Assembly (NCBI GenBank): GCA_016291915.1
Contig: JAEEZP010000163.1
Location: 1-26,747 of the forward strand
DNA from: Prevotella sp.
GTDB taxonomy: Bacteria; Bacteroidota; Bacteroidia; Bacteroidales; Bacteroidaceae
Length of the DNA stretch: 26,747 bases
Direction of reading: 5' to 3'
A program made the position numbers and the translations under genes. Below are positions 8,030 through 16,780 of the stretch, piece by piece. How positions within the stretch are numbered: position 1 is the stretch's first letter; each line of letters starts with the position of its first letter. The notes under the pieces were generated by a model. That model was not told where the DNA came from, did no database searches, and saw only the letters and a list, made by a program, of their open reading frames with translations.

Positions 8030-9052
8030 CTGAATCCCCCTCTCATTCAGCGCCTTGCTATAAAGCTCCGCATTCTTCAGGTGCTCCTGATAGGTGTGTG
8101 CAAAACGGTGAGTACCGCTAAAGTCCTCTTTTGCACACATATACAGGTAGTTGTGATGCACCATGTTAAGCACGGCATCAATACCTGCTATGGTAGGAAC
8201 GCGGATGGGACCCGGGGGAAGACCGGTATTCTTATAGGTGTTATATGGACTGTTGACGAACAACATATTATGGTATATCCGTTTGAGGGAGAAATCACCG
8301 ATGGCGAACTTAATGGTAGGATCGGCCTGCAGCGGCATGTCTGTCTGCAAACGGTTGTAATACATACCGGCAATCATGGGTTTCTCACCATCGTTGGATG
8401 TCTCCTCGTCGATGATACTTGCCAGGGTGACAACTTCCGTAGGTGTCAACTTCAGTTGACTGGCTTTTCTCGTTCTTTCTTCATTCCAGAAGGTATCATT
8501 CTCTTTCTTCATCCTTTCCAGGAAATTGTCCAGAGAGATATTCCAATAGATATCGTATGTGTTGGGAATGAAGAGGGCCGGAATCGTCAGCGTGTCAAAT
8601 CCTAACGCCTGGCAACGCTCCGCATCCGTCAGGGCTTCTATCACCGTGGTACTGTCGATCATCAGTTTCTCACCGAGATAGGCAGCCATCTTATCCATGG
8701 TTCTCACTGTAGGAATGGTCAGGTGAACAGGTGTCTGCATGCCGTTTCTCAACCTGCGGAATAGGTTCACGGCACCGTCACTTTCCTCTATGGCATATCT
8801 GCCGGTATGCAGACTCTTTTCTGAACCGGTATGGCGGAGCAGGGTGCTGAAGCCGGTGAACCCGTGGGGTGTGGTGATGGGTTTTATCTTCACCAATACA
8901 GAATCAATGTTATCGTCTTCATCTACATAGAGATAACACGTCTCGTTGTTTTTAGACAAAGAACAGAAAAAGAAATAATACAATACCGATACGATCAATA
9001 TCAGACAGATGAGTATGGGTAAGAGGTATTTTAAATTTGTCTTTTTTTTCAT
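8027..9052 (-). CDS. mltG: Endolytic murein transglycosylase MltG (YceG-like)
   Basis: 341 residues. MltG cleaves nascent peptidoglycan glycan strands at the periplasmic face of the inner membrane and is thought to set strand length by terminating synthesis. One N-terminal membrane helix spans about 9-30, followed by a LysM-like region and the YceG catalytic domain. The catalytic glutamate is E217 in ASIIDEETS, aligned with E218 of E. coli MltG (ASIVEKETA). Conserved blocks MPLQADPTIKFA (239-250), SPYNTYKNTGLPPGPI (268-283) and FSGTHRFAHT (311-320) all match the family. A strong Bacteroidetes-type promoter sits just upstream (9072-9103), giving a predicted leader of roughly 13 bases. It is the first gene of a long minus-strand run. 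Confidence 0.95.
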   Translation of the reverse strand: MKKKTNLKYLLPILICLILIVSVLYYFFFCSLSKNNETCYLYVDEDDNIDSVLVKIKPITTPHGFTGFSTLLRHTGSEKSLHTGRYAIEESDGAVNLFRRLRNGMQTPVHLTIPTVRTMDKMAAYLGEKLMIDSTTVIEALTDAERCQALGFDTLTIPALFIPNTYDIYWNISLDNFLERMKKENDTFWNEERTRKASQLKLTPTEVVTLASIIDEETSNDGEKPMIAGMYYNRLQTDMPLQADPTIKFAIGDFSLKRIYHNMLFVNSPYNTYKNTGLPPGPIRVPTIAGIDAVLNMVHHNYLYMCAKEDFSGTHRFAHTYQEHLKNAELYSKALNERGIQ

Positions 9053-9071
9053 TTCCTTATATTTTAAGATG

Positions 9072-9103
9072 CAAAGTTACTAATTAATGCGAGAAAAGCC
9101 AAA
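9072..9103 (-). promoter_or_regulatory. Bacteroidetes sigma-A-type promoter of mltG
   Basis: On the minus strand, TTTG at 9103-9100 is followed after exactly 20 bases by TAACTTTG at 9079-9072. This matches the Bacteroidetes -33/-7 consensus (TTTG, TAnnTTTG). Transcription would start near 9066, shortly before the mltG ATG at 9052. Confidence 0.8.
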
Positions 9104-9107
9104 TTTA

Positions 9108-9139
9108 TTTGGACTTTTATTATTTTTGTGTTACCTTCG
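9108..9139 (+). promoter_or_regulatory. Bacteroidetes sigma-A-type promoter of the HAD phosphatase gene
   Basis: TTTG at 9108-9111, then 20 bases, then TACCTTCG at 9132-9139 (one mismatch to TAnnTTTG). Predicted transcription start is near 9145. This places the upstream in-frame ATG at 9109 before the start of the message and so fixes the coding start at 9160. The -33 boxes of this promoter and the mltG promoter are four bases apart. Confidence 0.72.
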
Positions 9140-9159
9140 CGAACTCAAAACAGAAGACG

Positions 9160-9810
9160 ATGAAAGCATATGATATTTATGTGTTCGATCTTGATGGAAC
9201 ACTTCTCGATACGTTGGATGATCTGACCAACAGCGTGAATGCGGCTTTGGAGCATGCCGCCCTTCCTGTCCATACCCGTGAGGAAATACGCAGTTTCGTA
9301 GGCAATGGCGTACGACTGCTGATAGAGCGTTCAGTACCCGGTGGTGCCACGCATCCACTCTTTGATCAGGTGTTTGACTTTTTCCGTCAGCATTATCTCG
9401 AACATGGTGCTGACAATACCCGACCTTATCCGGGAATCATGTCCCTGCTGACGATGTTGAAAGAGCGTGGCAAGAAGATTGTCGTGGTGAGTAATAAGTT
9501 TTATGATGCCACCCGCTCCCTGTGCAGGAATTACTTCGGTGACTTGATCGATGTGGCAGTGGGTGAGCGCGAGGGTATCCGTAAGAAACCGGCTCCCGAT
9601 CTTGTCAACGAGGCTTTCCGGGAGTTGGGCGTCACTCGTGATGAGGCTTTGTCCGCCGTCTATATCGGTGACAGTGATGTAGATATCGAGACTGCTCGCA
9701 ACAGCGGTTTGCCGTGCATCAGCGTACTCTGGGGATTCCGCGACCGTGACTTCCTGCTCGTTCACGGTGCTACTACGTTTGTCTGTTCTCCTCAGGAGAT
9801 ACTTGAATAA
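9160..9810 (+). CDS. gph: HAD-superfamily phosphatase, phosphoglycolate phosphatase-like
   Basis: 216 residues from the ATG at 9160, chosen because the frame's earlier ATG (9109) lies upstream of the predicted promoter and because HAD proteins begin just before the first aspartate motif. Motif I is FDLDGT with D10 (nucleophile) and D12. A cap of helices follows (about 15-80), then motif II around VVVSNK, motif III lysine in GIRKKPAPD, and motif IV GDSDVDIETA. Size and layout match phosphoglycolate phosphatases (Gph), which remove 2-phosphoglycolate arising from DNA repair, but many HAD enzymes of this shape act on other phosphomonoesters. It is monocistronic, between its own promoter and a hairpin terminator. 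Confidence 0.85.
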   Translation: MKAYDIYVFDLDGTLLDTLDDLTNSVNAALEHAALPVHTREEIRSFVGNGVRLLIERSVPGGATHPLFDQVFDFFRQHYLEHGADNTRPYPGIMSLLTMLKERGKKIVVVSNKFYDATRSLCRNYFGDLIDVAVGEREGIRKKPAPDLVNEAFRELGVTRDEALSAVYIGDSDVDIETARNSGLPCISVLWGFRDRDFLLVHGATTFVCSPQEILE

Positions 9811-9816
9811 AATAAC

Positions 9817-9850
9817 AAATAATCCGATGTTGAAAAACATCGGATTATTT
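9817..9850. terminator. Bidirectional hairpin terminator between convergent genes
   Basis: A perfect 15-base stem (9817-9831 with 9836-9850) closes on a GAAA tetraloop at 9832-9835. It lies 6 bases after the HAD phosphatase stop and 20 bases beyond the end of the FISUMP lipoprotein gene on the other strand. T-rich sequence follows the stem in both directions, richer on the minus strand, so it probably ends both transcripts. Confidence 0.85.
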
Positions 9851-9870
9851 AGTACAATAAAGTTTATCTT

Positions 9871-10596
9871 TTATTTAGCATCACGTACGTAACGAACACT
9901 AAGCCAACGATTTTGTGTCGTACTGCTCGTACGTTCCACCTCATTCAGATAGGGCATAATGCGGCGACAATATACACACTGCATTTCGTAGGCCTTATCA
10001 ACGGTAGATGACCAATACATTCCGTATTCCTTAATGCCCATAGGAGTAACAGATTCATCATTGATATTGTAGATGTTTTGTGTTGGACTAAATCCCATCT
10101 GTCCACCGAAGAGAAGTTTCAAACCGGTTCCTTGTTCTAATGTTTGTGTCATCAGCAGACCAGCTCCTTTGCGCCAACCTAACTTATCCAGTTCTTTGTT
10201 GTTCATGCCGAGTGCCGATTCGAGATTCTTCCAATCATCATCAGTAGGAAGTCGCCACCCGTCAGGGCAGTTCTCTAAAGCCTGATCAAACGTATAAACA
10301 TTACCAAAAGTATTCCAGTATTCATATCTATCGTCAACCATAGAGAACTTTACTGTAGCATATTCATAATAGCCCAGATACCAGTAGGTATATTCATAGA
10401 ACGGTTTTCCACCTTTCATGTTTTCTGCCATCCAATCAAGATTACCCAAGCGAACCCAATGGTATTCGTTACCGTCTTTGTCAGTCATGGTACCCGTATT
10501 CGATGGTTTAACACTGGGAATCTTCTCCTCCTCATCACTGCATGCAGTAAAACACATTGCCATTGTGAGGCATAATAAATATATAAGTTTTTTCAT
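9871..10596 (-). CDS. FISUMP-domain lipoprotein, last gene of the SusCD operon
   Basis: 241 residues from the ATG at 10596; an ATG four codons earlier (10608) is possible but adds residues ahead of a typical lipoprotein signal. The lipobox is FTAC with C19, and SDEEEK after it resembles the acidic surface-export signal of Bacteroidetes lipoproteins. The rest is a FISUMP domain (Fibrobacter succinogenes major paralogous domain): DKDGNEYHWVRLG, LDWMAENMK, then NCPDGWRLPTDDDW, GMYWSST and the terminal LSVRYVRD. FISUMP proteins are cell-surface proteins of unproven role, often thought to bind ligands. As the last gene after susC-susD it is a candidate surface binding subunit, by inference. It starts 6-18 bases after the preceding gene ends. 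Confidence 0.88.
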   Translation of the reverse strand: MKKLIYLLCLTMAMCFTACSDEEEKIPSVKPSNTGTMTDKDGNEYHWVRLGNLDWMAENMKGGKPFYEYTYWYLGYYEYATVKFSMVDDRYEYWNTFGNVYTFDQALENCPDGWRLPTDDDWKNLESALGMNNKELDKLGWRKGAGLLMTQTLEQGTGLKLLFGGQMGFSPTQNIYNINDESVTPMGIKEYGMYWSSTVDKAYEMQCVYCRRIMPYLNEVERTSSTTQNRWLSVRYVRDAK

Positions 10597-10614
10597 ATCT
10601 TCATTCATTTATGA

Positions 10615-11562
10615 TTATTTCAATTTGATACCAAATTCGTCGATAATGAGTTGACGCATAATCTTAAATCTTTCGATGACAATAGGATAGCCTGCCATCA
10701 TCTGTTCCACTTCAGCTACCGAATAGGTGAGTACAGCCTCGATATAATGGTCACGGTCTTCATTACCATAGTCGAAATAGTAATAACCTCTATCCTGCCA
10801 GAAGCCCAGTGTCCGTGCGGCATCGTCGTTGGTCACATAGTCATCATATCCCAATTGACTCTTCTGTATGGGATTACCATTTGCATCCCAGCACTGAGCT
10901 ACATAGCTGAGGAATTTCTCCAACTTGCTGCTGGGAAGATTTCCTATCTTATCAATGACAATGCTTACCAAGATGTCGTTGAAGTAACTATCATTTTCGA
11001 ACGCTTCATTCCCGTGGATGGCAAAGGCGTAGCAGCGAGTGCCAAGCAAAAACTTTGGATAAGGATCCCTTGGACTGTATGTGGTCCCTGTATTCGGTTC
11101 CCATACACCATTTTTATTAGTCCACTCCATGATGTTGTCAACAAGAAGGATGGAATAGGGTAGTGCCTTCCCCAGTCGTAGGGCCAGTTTCTCTTTTAGC
11201 AAAGTGGTTGCTTTTACTTGCAAATCGTAGTCTTTCAGATAATCAAATGTGTACTTTATATTCTTCTGGGGTGAACCGATAAACTGATAGGTAAGATTTA
11301 CCAATTGTGTATTCCACAGAATATTACCATAAGTATCCGTACCGTTCTGTTCATGTTTCAGCGTGTCATTGAACAGCAGGTAACATCCTATCTCATCTTT
11401 AAATTGACGACGCAGCTGTGCGGTCTGACTATGGTCACTGTCAGCAGGATAGAACAGATTCTGCTCGTATTCACTGGGTGTGGTGTCTTCTTCTTCACCA
11501 CAGGCGGTGACAAATAACAACCCTACCAGTGCAATTGCTGTGATTATATAATACTTTTTCAT
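10615..11562 (-). CDS. SusCD-associated lipoprotein, apparently a degenerate zinc-metallopeptidase-family protein
   Basis: 315 residues. The lipobox is VTAC (C21) followed by GEEED, suggesting surface exposure. Its layout resembles the substrate-import-associated metallohydrolase lipoproteins found beside SusC/SusD (putative zinc-binding peptidase family): a helical N-terminal half with LGKALPYSILLVDNI (130-144), then DDAARTLGFWQDRG (246-259), an acidic EDRDHYIEAVLTYS (268-281), and the closing YPIVIERFKIMRQLIIDEFG. Where active members have HExxH, this protein reads YFNDILVSIVIDKIG (193-207), with no zinc ligands; no HExxH occurs anywhere in it. The family assignment comes from remembered patterns, not a search. 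If right, it is a binding or structural subunit and not a protease. It follows susD by 19 bases and precedes the FISUMP gene. Confidence 0.6.
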   Translation of the reverse strand: MKKYYIITAIALVGLLFVTACGEEEDTTPSEYEQNLFYPADSDHSQTAQLRRQFKDEIGCYLLFNDTLKHEQNGTDTYGNILWNTQLVNLTYQFIGSPQKNIKYTFDYLKDYDLQVKATTLLKEKLALRLGKALPYSILLVDNIMEWTNKNGVWEPNTGTTYSPRDPYPKFLLGTRCYAFAIHGNEAFENDSYFNDILVSIVIDKIGNLPSSKLEKFLSYVAQCWDANGNPIQKSQLGYDDYVTNDDAARTLGFWQDRGYYYFDYGNEDRDHYIEAVLTYSVAEVEQMMAGYPIVIERFKIMRQLIIDEFGIKLK

Positions 11563-11581
11563 ATTTTCTTCCTTTCATGAA

Positions 11582-13168
11582 TTAATAAGTAATGATATCT
11601 GCTTTTCGTTCAGGACGAGCATTACCACCGATAGTGTTCTGGAACTCACGAACACTCTTCGGAATATCGAGAACCATGCCACCGTCATCGGATTTCAACT
11701 CGTAGGTTGCCATTTCGCTTTTTACAGTAGAATAGCGTTCTAGTTTGTAAACAGAGTAAGAATGTTTGACGGTTTCCACTTGCTTATATTTAGGATCTAC
11801 CGTGTAACGACGCATGTCAAACCACCGTACACCCTCCAGACACAACTCACGCTGGCGCTCATCACGGATAATCTGTATGAGCTGGGCTCCGGATGCACTC
11901 AAATTACTGTTATTCTTGATTCGAGCTGCACGAAGTTTGTTCAGATGTTGAAGAGCTGCTTGATCGTTACCCAACTGTGCCTCCGCCTCTGCCGCATTAA
12001 GATATGCCTCTGCTGAGCGGTAACAGAACTGATCACTGACTGTTTTGTAAATTCCAAGATTGCTGAAACTGATATCAATCTTTTGGTAGTATGGAAGATT
12101 GTTCTCACCATATTCACGTCCGAAGAAAATATCTCTGCGGGCATCACCCTCTTCATAGAGATTATAAAGATGGTCTGAGATAATCCAGTTGGGTGAATAT
12201 ATAGTACCATAATAAGTTTCTCCCGGACGTGTAAAGTTGATGTTTCCGAATGCAGCTCCACCCATAACAAAGGTAATCTCCTCGTTCTTCGGCTCTATGA
12301 AACTTCCTTCGAAAGACCCTTTTGAAATATCACGCAGATAGCTATTCTCCTGAATTGACAATTCTGCATATTTCTTGGCATTCTGCCAATCTTGCATAAA
12401 CAGTGCCACTCTGCTGCGGAGAATATATACGGCATTGATTCCTGCATGTTGGATGGAATTTGGTTTGTGAACGTTTTTAAGGTATTGTTCTGCTTTTTCC
12501 AAATCGGAAACAACTTGATTGTAAACATCTTGTACAGAATTACGTTCATATTCCATATCCTCGATTTTTTCAGATACCTTCAAAGGAACACCCGGAGTTT
12601 GTGCTGCTGTTGAAGGATTGTAAGGCTCAGCATAAAGGTTAACGAGCAGTTGATAATAGAGTGCTCTTAGGAAATATGCTTCTCCTTTTATCTTATCACG
12701 CTGAAATTCCTCATCGGCATTACTTGGAGTAAGGTTATCCACTTCATAAAGCACCATATTACAGGTAGCTATTGAAGAATATGCCTTGTTGAAGAACCAT
12801 GCTTCCTGACTCTCATAGACACTACGATTCTCATAGTTCAGACATACGTTCTGTTGCCAGGTGAAATAAGGGAACATTTCGTCTCTCATCAGACCGCCAT
12901 AGCTATTCAGATCGTAGGAGAATGAGTTTTCTGACAATTCATCAGTCATCAGATGCAATATCATATAGTTGGGGTTATACACATTGATATAATATCCCTC
13001 GTTGACAACCAGACCGGAAGAAAGATAGGCGTTGCCTATGAGAATCTCATTTAGGTCTTCGTAGCTTCTTACCCGGGAGAGATCTTGTGAATACTCTTCC
13101 AAAAAATCACTGCATGAAGAAGTCAGCAGTATACAGGCGGTAACAAAGAAATATATTATTCTTTTCAT
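11582..13168 (-). CDS. SusD/RagB-family nutrient-binding outer-membrane lipoprotein
   Basis: 528 residues, typical SusD length. The signal peptide ends in the lipobox TSSC (C19), followed by SDFLEE, the usual SusD opening. TPR-like helices follow; GEAYFLRALYYQLLVNLYAE is a hallmark of the N-terminal SusD domain, and the C-terminal IRDERQRELCLEGVRWFDMR is the conserved closing motif. SusD lipoproteins sit as a lid on their SusC barrel and deliver ligand to it at the cell surface. This gene starts 12 bases after susC ends, so the two are certainly cotranscribed and should form a pair. Nothing in the sequence gives the ligand. RagB-type members that take peptides or metal complexes look similar to glycan-binding ones at this level. 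Confidence 0.95.
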   Translation of the reverse strand: MKRIIYFFVTACILLTSSCSDFLEEYSQDLSRVRSYEDLNEILIGNAYLSSGLVVNEGYYINVYNPNYMILHLMTDELSENSFSYDLNSYGGLMRDEMFPYFTWQQNVCLNYENRSVYESQEAWFFNKAYSSIATCNMVLYEVDNLTPSNADEEFQRDKIKGEAYFLRALYYQLLVNLYAEPYNPSTAAQTPGVPLKVSEKIEDMEYERNSVQDVYNQVVSDLEKAEQYLKNVHKPNSIQHAGINAVYILRSRVALFMQDWQNAKKYAELSIQENSYLRDISKGSFEGSFIEPKNEEITFVMGGAAFGNINFTRPGETYYGTIYSPNWIISDHLYNLYEEGDARRDIFFGREYGENNLPYYQKIDISFSNLGIYKTVSDQFCYRSAEAYLNAAEAEAQLGNDQAALQHLNKLRAARIKNNSNLSASGAQLIQIIRDERQRELCLEGVRWFDMRRYTVDPKYKQVETVKHSYSVYKLERYSTVKSEMATYELKSDDGGMVLDIPKSVREFQNTIGGNARPERKADIITY

Positions 13169-13180
13169 ATTCTGTCGTTT

Positions 13181-16100
13181 TTAAAAGTTTATATTAAGAC
13201 CGAATGAGAAACTGGGACGGTCAGACAGCTGGATGGTTGAAAAACCACCCTGCGTCGGTGTCTGTCCTTTGAGTTTCTTGTCTGCTATTGTAAAGAGGTT
13301 ATATGCTGACAAGGTAAGAGCCAGTCGCTGCAGATGCATTTTCCTGAGTGTCTCACTATCAAACTCGTAGGTGATACTACCACTTTGGAATTTCAGATAA
13401 TCAGCGCTGACAACACGGATATCAGAATAGTCATACATCACCCATGGATTATTGGCAAATGCCTGAGCATTGTTAGTGTAACTGCTATAAGAAGAGAAAT
13501 GATTCTGATACTTAATATAATATTCACTATTAGAGCTGATGATAGCGGGGATATTCGTGTACCTCTCGTCGCCGGGATGTTTCCAGCGGTTGATATAGTC
13601 ACGACTATAGTTGCGCTCAGGTTGGATATTCGTACTGTATGCCCAGTTGCTGGATGCACCGTACATGGCAAACAGACGGGTCTTGGCTCCAAGACTATAG
13701 GCAAGACTGATATTGGCGCGCCAGTTCTTATAACGGAACGTATTGATAAGACTACCTTGGATATCCGGATCACGTTTTCCTGATGGCGTGAGAACCATCG
13801 TATAGGTATCATATTTGCTAAGTCCGGTAAGTTCCTGCTGACGGTTGATGAAGTCATCAAACATCGGTCCTCCATCGGCAGGACTCAGTCCGAGGAACCG
13901 GTAGCTATAGAAAGTGTTGACGCTCTTACCCTTAACCAAGGCTGCGCCGGAAAGGAACTCATTCAAATCATACGTCTGAGCTTCCGGACGGGAATCCATC
14001 GTATTGATGATTTTTGAGATTGAGGTTGACATCGTCCATCTGAAGTCCTTTGTCTGAATGGGTGTTGCAGTAATATCAAGACTATATCCCTTATTGGTTA
14101 TATCACCGCCGTTGATTATATAAGAGCCAATGCCATTTACTGTTGAAATGGCTTTGTTCATAAATGCATTCTTGGTTTTTTTGTAGAATACCGAAGCCTC
14201 GAACATTAATCGTCTTTTGAAGAAAGATGCATCGAGACCAAGGTTGTAACTCTTTGTCGTCTCCCATTCCAAATCCGGGTTTGGATATTTGTTGATACTG
14301 GAAGTAAACTCGTTCCAGGAGGTGTCGAGGGTACCCTTGCGTATGGTCATTACAGGATATTCGGTGCTGAGCATGTTTCCTTGCGAACCGTATGATGCCT
14401 TTAATGTTGCATAGTCCACCCAGTTGACAGGAATCAAGCCAAGATCTTTCAGGTTCAAAGAGCCGGAAGCAGACCATATCGGCAAGAAACGCTCATTCGA
14501 CCGATCACCAAACTTATTACTTCCATCGACACGTCCGTTGATATTCAAACGGAACAGTTGTGCATAGGCATAAGTGAATGATGCATATCCTGAGACGGTA
14601 TTGGTAAGATTGTTGGTGATGCTCGGAGTGTTATATGCTAACCAGTCACGATATGCGGTATAGCGGGTAAGGTCAAGTCCTTCAATAAACGACAAACCTC
14701 TGTCTGGGAAGTATCCACGGGATACAGAAGCATTTCCACGGTATTTATCATGACTGGCTTCAAAACCCACAGTAGCATCAATGTTATGTACTTCGTTCAT
14801 GCCAAAATACTTATTGGCATTTAACTGAATACGTCCCATTACATTACGGTCGTGAATATTATTCACAGACAGTTCACCACCTTGAGGTAGTAGTGAGGCA
14901 CTCTCTATTGGAATAGGCTCTCCGAAATTACAACCACGAAGAGTGGCCACATAGTATGTCTTATCACCCCAATAACCTTCCTGATCGGTACTTTGCTCCG
15001 TATATGAGAAAACGAAGTTGGCATTCAACCAGTCAGTGAAGGTGAATTTCAGATTACTGGTAATAGTAAATGATGAAGTATTCTGTGTCTTGTTGCTGTT
15101 TTCCAGTTCGTTCAGTATATTGAACTTTGCAAGATCAAGATCTCCGGATCCATATTTACGGTTGTACATGTAATAATTACCTTCATTATCATAAAGCGGG
15201 ATTGTCCTTGATGTGGTATAAGCATACTGTAACGGGGCGATCTCGTCCTGATAGTAATGACGGCGGTTGCTGTATGCGTTAAATGACAATGAGGCAGTAA
15301 GTAATTTGCTGAATGTATTGTCAAAATTCAGAGATGCGGTATAACGCTCACTGTTGTTCGTTTTCACAACGTCGTTCTGTTTATCATAGCCTAACGAAGC
15401 ATAGTAACGGGATGTTTGAGAACCACCGCTGATGCTGGCGGTATGCTGTGTGCTCCAACTGTCGTTTGTCAGTGCCTTAAACCAGTCAGTGTTCTGACTT
15501 TCCAGGCATGCCACCGATTCATTAAACTCATCATTGGTGATTTCGTGATTATATAACTGACGTAATAATCCTTCGTACCCAACGAATGTCTGATTGATGT
15601 AATAGAGATACTGACTCTCTAATAACTCGCGTGAGAACTGTACACGTTCCTTGGAAGTCATCACATCTACCGAACGGTCGCTGTACCGGGGACGACGTTT
15701 GTAGTTCACGTTAACGTTATAGCTCACCTGAGGTTTTCCAACCGATCCGCGTTTGGTGGTAATTACGATTACACCATTGGCAGCACGGGTACCATAGATA
15801 GCAGTAGCGGCAGCATCTTTCAATACATCAATACGCTCTATATCCTGCGGGTTGATACCAGAGATAGCGTTACCGATACGGTTCACATAGTCAGGATCGT
15901 TAAGCTCTTCGGGAGCGATATCCACGGGGTCTCTTACAATAATACCGTCAACAACCCACAGTGGTTCACGGTTACCGATGACGGTACTCGTACCACGAAT
16001 ACGGATCTTCGGAGCCACACCTATCTCCCCCGAGTTGTTCATGACAATAAGATCAGTGATCTTACCTTCAAGCATCTGGTCGATACTACTTACATCGCTA

Positions 16101-16771
16101 CGCAGAATGTCTTCAGCTTTTACAGAAGATACGGCGGAAGTTAGGGAACGCTTGTCAAGCACCTGATAACCGGTTACTACTACCTCATCAAGTTGAGATG
16201 CATCTTCATGAAGGATAATTTTCACGCCAGTCGTATTTTTGTTGATTTCATATACCTTTCTGATAGGTTTGTAACCTAAAAAAGAATACAGTACAGTAAC
16301 TCTCTCTCCAGCAGGTACGTTCACCTTGAAGTTTCCGTTTTCATCGGTCGTCGTACCATAGGTAGTTCCTTCAACAAGAACCGTTGCCCACTGTAAAGGA
16401 TCTCCTTTTCCGTCAGTGATACGACCGCTCACAGTGTATATTCCTTTTCCTTTGTTCACCTCTGCTTTTTTCAGAACGATCGTCTTGTCAACGATATCGT
16501 AGTCGATAGCAGCCTCCTGATAGAAAATCCGGTCGAGCATCTGAAGTAGTGATACTTTTTGATAGTGACAACTGATTCTAGGCGCGTGCTCTAAAAGTTG
16601 TTTCTGGTAAACAAACTCATAACCAGTTTTTTTCCGCAAGTCTTTGATGACTTGTTCCAACGATTGGTTGTCATAGCTCACATCATATGTCTGTTGCGCC
16701 AATCCCCTTGATGGAATCAAGAGAAATACTGCGGCAAATAACAATACGAGGAGTACTCTCCTTCTGTTCAT
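13181..16771 (-). CDS. SusC/RagA-family TonB-dependent outer-membrane transporter with STN domain
   Basis: 1196 residues from the ATG at 16771; a TTG two codons earlier is not needed. Signal peptide about 1-25 (RGLAQ). An STN domain (about 28-102, YDNQSLEQVIKDLRKKTG) contacts the FecR anti-sigma factor. A carboxypeptidase-regulatory-like beta-sandwich follows (about 112-190, VSGRITDGKGDPLQWATVLV), then the SusC motif LDEVVVTGY, a plug domain with IRIRGTSTV, LWVVDGI and AIYGTRAANGVIVITTKRG, and a 22-strand barrel ending in the aromatic FSFGLNINF. It imports ligand across the outer membrane using TonB energy. The STN domain, with fecR and an ECF sigma gene next door, indicates substrate-triggered trans-envelope induction. 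It starts 9 bases after fecR ends. Confidence 0.96.
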   Translation of the reverse strand: MNRRRVLLVLLFAAVFLLIPSRGLAQQTYDVSYDNQSLEQVIKDLRKKTGYEFVYQKQLLEHAPRISCHYQKVSLLQMLDRIFYQEAAIDYDIVDKTIVLKKAEVNKGKGIYTVSGRITDGKGDPLQWATVLVEGTTYGTTTDENGNFKVNVPAGERVTVLYSFLGYKPIRKVYEINKNTTGVKIILHEDASQLDEVVVTGYQVLDKRSLTSAVSSVKAEDILRSDVSSIDQMLEGKITDLIVMNNSGEIGVAPKIRIRGTSTVIGNREPLWVVDGIIVRDPVDIAPEELNDPDYVNRIGNAISGINPQDIERIDVLKDAAATAIYGTRAANGVIVITTKRGSVGKPQVSYNVNVNYKRRPRYSDRSVDVMTSKERVQFSRELLESQYLYYINQTFVGYEGLLRQLYNHEITNDEFNESVACLESQNTDWFKALTNDSWSTQHTASISGGSQTSRYYASLGYDKQNDVVKTNNSERYTASLNFDNTFSKLLTASLSFNAYSNRRHYYQDEIAPLQYAYTTSRTIPLYDNEGNYYMYNRKYGSGDLDLAKFNILNELENSNKTQNTSSFTITSNLKFTFTDWLNANFVFSYTEQSTDQEGYWGDKTYYVATLRGCNFGEPIPIESASLLPQGGELSVNNIHDRNVMGRIQLNANKYFGMNEVHNIDATVGFEASHDKYRGNASVSRGYFPDRGLSFIEGLDLTRYTAYRDWLAYNTPSITNNLTNTVSGYASFTYAYAQLFRLNINGRVDGSNKFGDRSNERFLPIWSASGSLNLKDLGLIPVNWVDYATLKASYGSQGNMLSTEYPVMTIRKGTLDTSWNEFTSSINKYPNPDLEWETTKSYNLGLDASFFKRRLMFEASVFYKKTKNAFMNKAISTVNGIGSYIINGGDITNKGYSLDITATPIQTKDFRWTMSTSISKIINTMDSRPEAQTYDLNEFLSGAALVKGKSVNTFYSYRFLGLSPADGGPMFDDFINRQQELTGLSKYDTYTMVLTPSGKRDPDIQGSLINTFRYKNWRANISLAYSLGAKTRLFAMYGASSNWAYSTNIQPERNYSRDYINRWKHPGDERYTNIPAIISSNSEYYIKYQNHFSSYSSYTNNAQAFANNPWVMYDYSDIRVVSADYLKFQSGSITYEFDSETLRKMHLQRLALTLSAYNLFTIADKKLKGQTPTQGGFSTIQLSDRPSFSFGLNINF

Positions 16772-16780
16772 AAGCAATAG

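Noticed and set aside
9109..9159. N-terminal extension of the HAD phosphatase to an earlier ATG
   Set aside because: The extension overlaps both promoter elements and precedes the predicted transcription start; HAD proteins begin near the DLDGT motif.
12295..12549. An 84-codon minus-strand open frame inside susD
   Set aside because: It is a frame shadow of the SusD coding sequence, which has strong family motifs in its own frame.
16772..16777. TTG start of susC two codons before the ATG
   Set aside because: The ATG at 16771 directly precedes a normal signal peptide and there is no reason to prefer a TTG.
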